A stretch of DNA of 9,692 nt from Spirochaetales bacterium (GTDB lineage: Bacteria; Spirochaetota; Spirochaetia; DSM-27196; SLAA01): positions 1-9,692 of the forward strand of contig SLBH01000345.1 in assembly GCA_007126415.1 (NCBI GenBank), written 5' to 3'. The position numbers and the translations under genes were made by a program. Below the pieces are notes generated by a model. The model was not told where the DNA came from. It saw only the letters and a program-made list of their open reading frames with translations, and ran no database searches. Below are positions 6,029-9,692 of this stretch, one piece after another; position 1 is the first letter of the stretch; the number at the start of each line of letters is the position of its first letter.

Positions 6029-6085
6029 TGCAAGATTTTGCGCGTTCGCCCCGGGTGCGCAGAGTTTTGCGTGCAATAATTTGCG
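6029..6085 (+). promoter_or_regulatory. Three 14-bp dyads, candidate enhancer for the sigma-54 activator
   Basis: Site 1 TGCAAGATTTTGCG (6029-6042), site 2 CGCAGAGTTTTGCG (6058-6071) and site 3 TGCAATAATTTGCG (6072-6085) share the form YGCAR-N4-TTGCG, a dyad with CGCAA half-sites. Centres are 29 and 14 bp apart. Relative to the predicted buk transcription start (about 6226) they lie at about -190, -161 and -147, the usual place for sigma-54 activator sites. The right half TTGCG is identical in all three. The assignment to the activator at 3523-5286 is inference. Confidence 0.55.
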
Positions 6086-6198
6086 TTAGCCCTGCCGTCC
6101 TTGATGACCCGTTCAAGCCTCCTGAAGCATTCCTTTTTATGTAGCACTGTGATAACGAGATAGCCGTTCTTGGTTTGCGACTTGTGAAACAGTAGCCC

Positions 6199-6215
6199 TT
6201 GGTACGTTCCTTGCA
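6199..6215 (+). promoter_or_regulatory. Sigma-54 (-24/-12) promoter of the buk-vor operon
   Basis: TTGGTACGTTCCTTGCA matches the consensus YTGGCACG-N4-TTGCW at every defined base except one C-to-T change. The invariant GG (6201-6202) and GC (6213-6214) are separated by exactly 10 bp as required. Counting the C of GC as -12, transcription should start at about 6226, next to the ATG at 6227. A complete sigma-54 activator gene lies one gene upstream. Confidence 0.82.
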
Positions 6216-6226
6216 ACTAAGTTGAT

Positions 6227-7327
6227 ATGCAAGACGCACACGCCACAGACGGGTTGCGCATTCTCGCGATAAATCCCGGCTCCACGTCCACCAAGATTGC
6301 CGTGTTCGACGGCGAGACGCAGCTCGTCGAGAGTAACCTCACACACTCTGCTGAGGACCTTGCCGAGTACGAGAGCATCGCCGATCAGTATCCGTTACGC
6401 AAGCGTGTCATCCTCGAGTTCCTGCGCGAGCATGAGATAGAGCCCGCGTCGCTTGCCGCGGTCGTTGGGCGCGGGGGGCTGTTGCACCCCATCGCCGGGG
6501 GAACCTACGAGGTCAACGAACGGATGGTGTCCGATCTGCAGGTCGGCGTCCTCGGCGAGCACGCTTCCAACCTCGGCGGCATCATCGCCTCCGAGATCGC
6601 CGGTGAACTCGGCGTACCGGCCTACATAGTAGACCCGGTGGTGGTCGACGAGCTCGAGGAGGTCGCCCGCGTAGCCGGGATACCGGAGCTCACCCGCACG
6701 AGCATCTTCCACGCGCTCAACCAAAAGGCGGTGGCGCGCCGCGCCGCGGCCGAACGCGGCGGTCGCTACGAGCAGCTAAATTTCATCGTGGCACATCTCG
6801 GCGGCGGCACCACCGTGGGAGCGCACCGGCGCGGACGCGTGATCGATGTCAACGACGGTCTCAACGGCGACGGCCCGTTTACCCCGGAGCGCAGCGGCGG
6901 GCTCCCTGCGCTCAAGCTGCTGAAGCTGGCGCTCTCGGGTGAGCACGACGCCGGGTGGCTCAAGAAGCGCATCAAGGGCAACGGCGGCTTGGTTGCGCAC
7001 CTCGGTACCAACGACGCGCGCGAGGTCCAAAAGCGCATAGACGCCGGAGACCGCGCGGCGGCGCTGGTTTTTGAGGCGATGGCGTACCAAGTCGCGAAGG
7101 AGATCGGCTCGATGGCGACGGTGCTCGAAGGCCGGGTCGACGCGATCCTGCTTACCGGGGGGGTCGCGCACAACGAGCAGTTCTGTCGCTGGATCGAAGA
7201 CCGCGTGGCCTTCATCGCGCCGGTGGAGGTCTACCCCGGTGAGAACGAGATGCGCGCACTCGCGGAAGGCGCGCTACGGGTGTTGCGGGGCGCGGAAGAG
7301 GCGCAGCGGTACCGAGGGGCGCAATGA
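6227..7327 (+). CDS. buk: Butyrate kinase (possibly branched-chain fatty acid kinase)
   Basis: A 366-residue ASKHA-fold kinase that makes ATP and a free fatty acid from an acyl phosphate; in this context probably isobutyryl-, isovaleryl- or 2-methylbutyryl-phosphate. Family marks are ILAINPGSTSTKIAVF (12-27, phosphate 1 loop), GRGGLLHPIAGGTY (81-94), DPVVVDEL (136-143), FHALNQKAVARR (161-172), HLGGGTTVGAHRRGRVIDVNDGLNGDGPF (190-218) and ILLTGGVAHN (307-316). The ATG at 6227 gives about 9 extra residues before the usual family start, lacks a Shine-Dalgarno and lies at the predicted transcription start. TTG at 6254 would give the usual N-terminus (MRILAINPG, 357 aa) and a 28-nt leader, but only a weak GACGGG precedes it. 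The stop overlaps the next gene by ATGA. First gene of the operon; the matching phosphotransbutyrylase is not in the window. Branched-chain preference is inferred from the neighbouring oxidoreductase. Confidence 0.94.
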   Translation: MQDAHATDGLRILAINPGSTSTKIAVFDGETQLVESNLTHSAEDLAEYESIADQYPLRKRVILEFLREHEIEPASLAAVVGRGGLLHPIAGGTYEVNERMVSDLQVGVLGEHASNLGGIIASEIAGELGVPAYIVDPVVVDELEEVARVAGIPELTRTSIFHALNQKAVARRAAAERGGRYEQLNFIVAHLGGGTTVGAHRRGRVIDVNDGLNGDGPFTPERSGGLPALKLLKLALSGEHDAGWLKKRIKGNGGLVAHLGTNDAREVQKRIDAGDRAAALVFEAMAYQVAKEIGSMATVLEGRVDAILLTGGVAHNEQFCRWIEDRVAFIAPVEVYPGENEMRALAEGALRVLRGAEEAQRYRGAQ

Positions 7328-8004
7328 AACGCGTTTCGATCGTGACCGGACACTACGGCAGCGGCAAGAGCGAGTTTGCGATCAACCTCGCGCTCCGCAC
7401 CGTCTCGGCCGAGTGCCCGGTAGCGCTGATAGACCTCGATGTCGTCAACCCGTACTTCCGCTCGCGCGAACGACGCGGGTTGCTCGAGAAGCACGCGGTA
7501 CGCGTAATCGGCAACACCATGGGACAAGACGTTGGGGTCGATGTGCCTGCAATCTCGGCCGAGATGTACGGACCGCTTCAGGACGAGAGCACCAGCGCGA
7601 TCATCGACGCCGGGGGTGACCCGGTGGGTGCGCGCGTGCTCGGGAGTGTGCGCCATGTGCTGCCCGCGGCTGAAGACTGTGAGGTGTTGTGTGTCTTAAA
7701 CGCCTCCCGCCCCGAGACGCAGAGCGCCGAGCAGGTAATCAGCCTGATCTACGGAATCGAGCGCGAGAGCGGGCTGCGCGTAAGCGCGCTGGTCAACAAC
7801 ACCCACATGCTGGAGCACACCTCGGCCGCCGAGCTCGCGCGCGGCTACGCACTGTGCTGCGAGGTGGGGCGGCGCTTGGAGCTACCCACGCTTTATCACG
7901 GGGTGTTGCAGTCACTGGTGGAAGAGGTCCCGGCCGAGTGGTCGGGTGAGATAGTTCCGATCGCGATGCATCTGCGCGAGGCGTGGATGCACGACGCCGG
8001 ATAG
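7324..8004 (+). CDS. CobQ/MinD-like P-loop ATPase of a 2-oxoacid oxidoreductase operon
   Basis: A 226-residue cytosolic P-loop protein. Residues 9-16 (GHYGSGKS) form a Walker A with K15 and S16. LIDLDVVNPYFRSRE (35-49) is the switch-like region with D37 and D39, IIDAGGDP (93-100) the Walker B strand with D95, and LVNNTHM (156-162) the likely base-binding strand. The fold resembles MinD/CobQ/CooC proteins, but the first lysine of the deviant Walker A (KGGxGK) is missing, so MinD-type dimerisation is not assured. ATG 7324 overlaps the buk stop by 4 bp, showing translational coupling. I recognise similar ATPases beside ferredoxin-dependent 2-oxoacid oxidoreductases in anaerobes, but know no established function. 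Assembly or insertion of iron-sulfur clusters or another metal centre, as in CooC, is a guess from fold and neighbours. Confidence 0.88.
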   Translation: MKRVSIVTGHYGSGKSEFAINLALRTVSAECPVALIDLDVVNPYFRSRERRGLLEKHAVRVIGNTMGQDVGVDVPAISAEMYGPLQDESTSAIIDAGGDPVGARVLGSVRHVLPAAEDCEVLCVLNASRPETQSAEQVISLIYGIERESGLRVSALVNNTHMLEHTSAAELARGYALCCEVGRRLELPTLYHGVLQSLVEEVPAEWSGEIVPIAMHLREAWMHDAG

Positions 8005-8040
8005 CCGGCGCCGAATAGCCCGCGCCGGCGTAACGGCGCC
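7996..8040. repeat. Duplicated 3' end and inverted repeat between ATPase and ferredoxin genes
   Basis: GCCGGATAGCC (7996-8006, containing the ATPase stop codon) is repeated with one change as GCCGAATAGCC (8010-8020), period 14 bp. GGCGCCG (8007-8013) and CGGCGCC (8034-8040) can pair across 20 nt. The structure ends 5 nt before the ferredoxin Shine-Dalgarno and could affect mRNA processing or relative expression. It has no T-run and is unlikely to stop the operon. Confidence 0.5.
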
Positions 8041-8058
8041 GATGCAAGGAGGACGAAA

Positions 8059-8283
8059 ATGGCAAAGGCACGGGGCAACGTGTTTTTCGATACCGATCGA
8101 TGCAAAGGCTGTGAGCTATGCACCACGGTCTGTCCGGTGGATATCGTCTCGATAGACCGCAAGACGATCAACAAAAAGGGGTACCACCCGGCTCACGTCA
8201 CCGATCCCGAGAAATGTATCGCGTGCGGCAACTGCGCATTGGTGTGCCCCGATGTGGTGATCAGCGTCGAGCGCGTGGCGTAA
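8059..8283 (+). CDS. 2[4Fe-4S] ferredoxin-like delta subunit of 2-oxoacid:ferredoxin oxidoreductase
   Basis: A 74-residue protein with two complete CxxCxxCxxxCP motifs: C15, C18, C21, C25 and C53, C56, C59, C63. Each should hold one [4Fe-4S] cluster. Its size and its place before the alpha subunit fit the small electron-transfer subunit (KorD/VorD type), which carries electrons from the thiamine pyrophosphate centre to free ferredoxin. AAGGAGGA (8046-8053) lies 5 nt before the ATG, an excellent ribosome binding site. The 19-residue insert between motifs (about 33-51) is usual for this subunit. Confidence 0.93.
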   Translation: MAKARGNVFFDTDRCKGCELCTTVCPVDIVSIDRKTINKKGYHPAHVTDPEKCIACGNCALVCPDVVISVERVA

Positions 8284-8298
8284 GCGAGGAGGGCGATT

Positions 8299-9378
8299 AT
8301 GGCGGAAAAGGTCTTGATGAAAGGCAACGAGGCGCTCTGCGCGGCGGCGATTCGCGGCGGATGCCGCTACTTCTTCGGGTATCCGATTACCCCGCAGAAC
8401 GAGATTCCGGAGTACATGTCGCGAGAGCTTGCGAAGGCCGGCGGGGTGTTTCTGCAGGCCGAAAGCGAGGTCGCGGCGATCAATATGGTGTACGGTGCCG
8501 CGGGCGCCGGCGCACGGGTTATGACCTCGAGTGCGTCGCCCGGCATCGCGCTGAAGCAAGAAGGTATCAGCTACATCGCGGGTGCCGAGTTACCGTGCGT
8601 GATCGTGAACATCTCACGCGGTGGCCCGGGGCTCGGCGGCATCCAGCCCTCACAGGCCGACTACTTTCAGGCGACGCGCGGCGGTGGTAACGGCGACTAC
8701 AACGTGTTGGTGTACGCGCCGGCGAATATCCAGGAAGCGGTCGATTTAATGACCGCGGCTTTTGATCTCGCCGACTCCTATCGCATGCCGGTGATGATTC
8801 TCGGCGACGGAATGATCGGTCAGATGATGGAGCCGGTGGTGTTCAAGGATCCCGAACCACGCAAGCTCCCCGAGAAGGACTGGGCTACCACCGGCACCGG
8901 CGGTACGCGAAAGCCCAACATTATCAACTCGCTGCGCCTCGACCCGGCCGAGCTCGAGAAGCTTAACCATAAGCTGCAGGACAAATACGCGCAGGTGCGC
9001 GCGAACGAGGTGCGCTACGAGATGCATCAAACCGATGATGCCGAGCTGGTGTTTGTGGCGTACGGAACCTCCTCGCGCGTGGTCAAGAACGCAGTCGCGG
9101 TGATGCGCTCAAACGGGATCAAGGCCGGCTTGATTCGCCCAATCACGCTCTGGCCGTTCCCCGAGGCTGCTTTCGACGAGCTTCCCGACAGTGTTCGCGG
9201 GCTTATGTCGGTGGAGCTCAGCCACGGGCAGATGATCGACGACGTCAAGATCGCGGCGCGCGGTAGATGGCCGGTTGGGTTTTACGGGCGTTCGGGAGGA
9301 ATGATCTTCACACAGCAAGAGATCGTTGAGGCCGGTGAAAAGATGCATCGGGAGGTTGCCAATGTCAGTCGTGTTTGA
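8299..9378 (+). CDS. vorB: 2-oxoacid:ferredoxin oxidoreductase alpha subunit, VorB-like
   Basis: A 359-residue subunit of a cytosolic enzyme that decarboxylates a 2-oxoacid to acyl-CoA and reduces ferredoxin. The N-terminal pyrimidine-binding domain shows FFGYPITPQNEIPEYM (25-40), QAESEVAAINMVYGAAGAGARVMTSSASPG (53-82) with E55 or E57 as the likely cofactor-activating Glu, and NISRGGPGLGGIQPSQADYFQATRGG (104-129). The transketolase-C-like domain covers about 247-345 (LVFVAYGTSSRVV, GLIRPITLWPFP). The sequence reads as VorB, the subunit of branched-chain (3-methyl-2-oxobutanoate) oxidoreductase, and buk in the operon supports branched-chain substrates; 2-oxoglutarate (KorA) is the main alternative. 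AGGAGGG (8287-8293) lies 5 nt before the ATG. The 3' end overlaps the beta-subunit gene by 17 nt. Confidence 0.93.
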   Translation: MAEKVLMKGNEALCAAAIRGGCRYFFGYPITPQNEIPEYMSRELAKAGGVFLQAESEVAAINMVYGAAGAGARVMTSSASPGIALKQEGISYIAGAELPCVIVNISRGGPGLGGIQPSQADYFQATRGGGNGDYNVLVYAPANIQEAVDLMTAAFDLADSYRMPVMILGDGMIGQMMEPVVFKDPEPRKLPEKDWATTGTGGTRKPNIINSLRLDPAELEKLNHKLQDKYAQVRANEVRYEMHQTDDAELVFVAYGTSSRVVKNAVAVMRSNGIKAGLIRPITLWPFPEAAFDELPDSVRGLMSVELSHGQMIDDVKIAARGRWPVGFYGRSGGMIFTQQEIVEAGEKMHREVANVSRV

Positions 9379-9692
9379 GAAGACCAAAGGTCTTACCGAT
9401 AAAGAGTTTCATTACTGCCCGGGCTGCACGCACGGGACAATTCATCGCTTGGTCGGAGAGGTGCTCGAGGAGCTCGAACTGCTCGGCGACGCCGTGGGGG
9501 TTGCACCGGTTGGGTGCGCGGTGCTTGCCTACGACTACTTCAACTGCGATATGCACGAGGCGGCGCACGGGCGCGCGCCGGCGGTTGCTACCGGGGTCAA
9601 GCGCGTCTTGCCTGAGAAGACCGTATTCACGTACCAGGGCGACGGCGATCTTGCGTCGATCGGGACCGCCGAGATCGTACACGCGGCGCATC
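9362..9692 (+). CDS. vorA: 2-oxoacid:ferredoxin oxidoreductase beta subunit, VorA/KorB-like, 3' end missing
   Basis: ATG 9362 lies inside the end of the alpha-subunit gene, 6 nt after GGGAGG (9350-9355); the two genes are surely co-translated. The first 110 residues are visible. HYCPGCTHG (17-25) is the conserved beta-subunit Cys motif, GVAPVGCAVLAYDYFNCD (46-63) and HGRAPAVATGVKR (69-81) are strongly conserved family blocks, and YQGDGDLASIGTAEIVHAA (91-109) is the thiamine pyrophosphate-Mg binding loop with GDGD at 93-96. It supplies the cofactor pyrophosphate site to the complex. The gene runs off the right edge; a gamma-subunit gene would be expected next. The name follows VorA; KorB would be equivalent if the substrate were 2-oxoglutarate. 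Confidence 0.93.
   Translation, partial: MSVVFEKTKGLTDKEFHYCPGCTHGTIHRLVGEVLEELELLGDAVGVAPVGCAVLAYDYFNCDMHEAAHGRAPAVATGVKRVLPEKTVFTYQGDGDLASIGTAEIVHAAH

Larger units (their letters stand above)
5900..6226. other. 327-bp regulatory intergenic region between FMN-binding protein and buk genes
   Basis: No convincing gene lies here. Reading left to right it holds a small hairpin (5953-5969), a GC-only hairpin (5994-6028), three 14-bp dyads (6029-6085), a short inverted repeat CTTGA-N8-TCAAG (6100-6117), an AT-richer stretch (about 6125-6160) and a sigma-54 promoter (6199-6215). The layout, enhancer sites followed by about 110 bp and then a -24/-12 element, is that of an activator-controlled sigma-54 promoter. 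Confidence 0.7.

Noticed and set aside
5348..6076. Minus-strand 242-codon frame over the FMN-binding gene and the intergenic region
   Set aside because: No recognisable domain; it is antisense to a supported gene and runs through GC hairpins.
5941..6144. Small plus-strand ORF of 67 codons starting MKKMRR
   Set aside because: No Shine-Dalgarno, Arg/Ala-rich sequence from GC hairpins, and it overlaps the candidate enhancer dyads. A real gene here is not excluded but not supported.

Overview
The window is GC-rich bacterial chromosome (roughly 60% GC by eye) with tightly packed genes on both strands. Gene content points to an anaerobe that ferments amino acids: a ferredoxin-dependent 2-oxoacid oxidoreductase operon with butyrate kinase, under a sigma-54 activator. 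A free-living spirochaete of the Spirochaeta type is my best guess, because such organisms are known to ferment branched-chain amino acids to isobutyrate, 2-methylbutyrate and isovalerate. This is inference; a clostridial or other anaerobic host is not excluded. No phage, transposon, CRISPR, tRNA or rRNA was seen.

Left part (1-2710): the 3' part of a membrane-anchored sulfatase/LTA-synthase-like enzyme, cut by the left window edge. Then comes a sigma-70-like promoter, a possible 16-codon leader ORF containing a hexamer repeat, and a soluble GAF-type histidine kinase with no response regulator beside it. A perfect 17-bp x 3 tandem repeat separates the kinase from a convergent nitroreductase gene.

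Middle (2773-5899): the nitroreductase gene (minus strand) is divergent from a PAS-PAS-AAA+-Fis sigma-54 activator gene. Both have extended -10 promoters, and the activator's start codon lies so close to its -10 that its mRNA would be leaderless. A TTGACA promoter follows the activator and precedes a secreted FMN-binding domain protein. The 5' end of that gene looks frameshifted relative to its strong ribosome binding site.

Right part (5900-9692): a 327-bp intergenic region carries GC hairpins, three similar 14-bp dyads, and a near-consensus -24/-12 (sigma-54) promoter ending directly at the butyrate kinase start. The operon then reads buk, a MinD/CobQ-like P-loop ATPase, a 2[4Fe-4S] ferredoxin subunit, VorB-like alpha subunit and VorA-like TPP-binding beta subunit (cut by the right edge). 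The likely pathway is branched-chain 2-oxoacid to acyl-CoA plus reduced ferredoxin, then acyl-phosphate, then branched fatty acid plus ATP through Buk. The phosphotransacylase (Ptb) and the gamma subunit are not in the window. The best candidate for something undescribed is the regulatory unit: PAS-sensing activator, triple-dyad enhancer about 150-190 bp upstream, and a sigma-54 promoter with almost no 5' UTR. It is reminiscent of Bacillus BkdR/SigL control of the bkd operon, but it drives a ferredoxin-type pathway.
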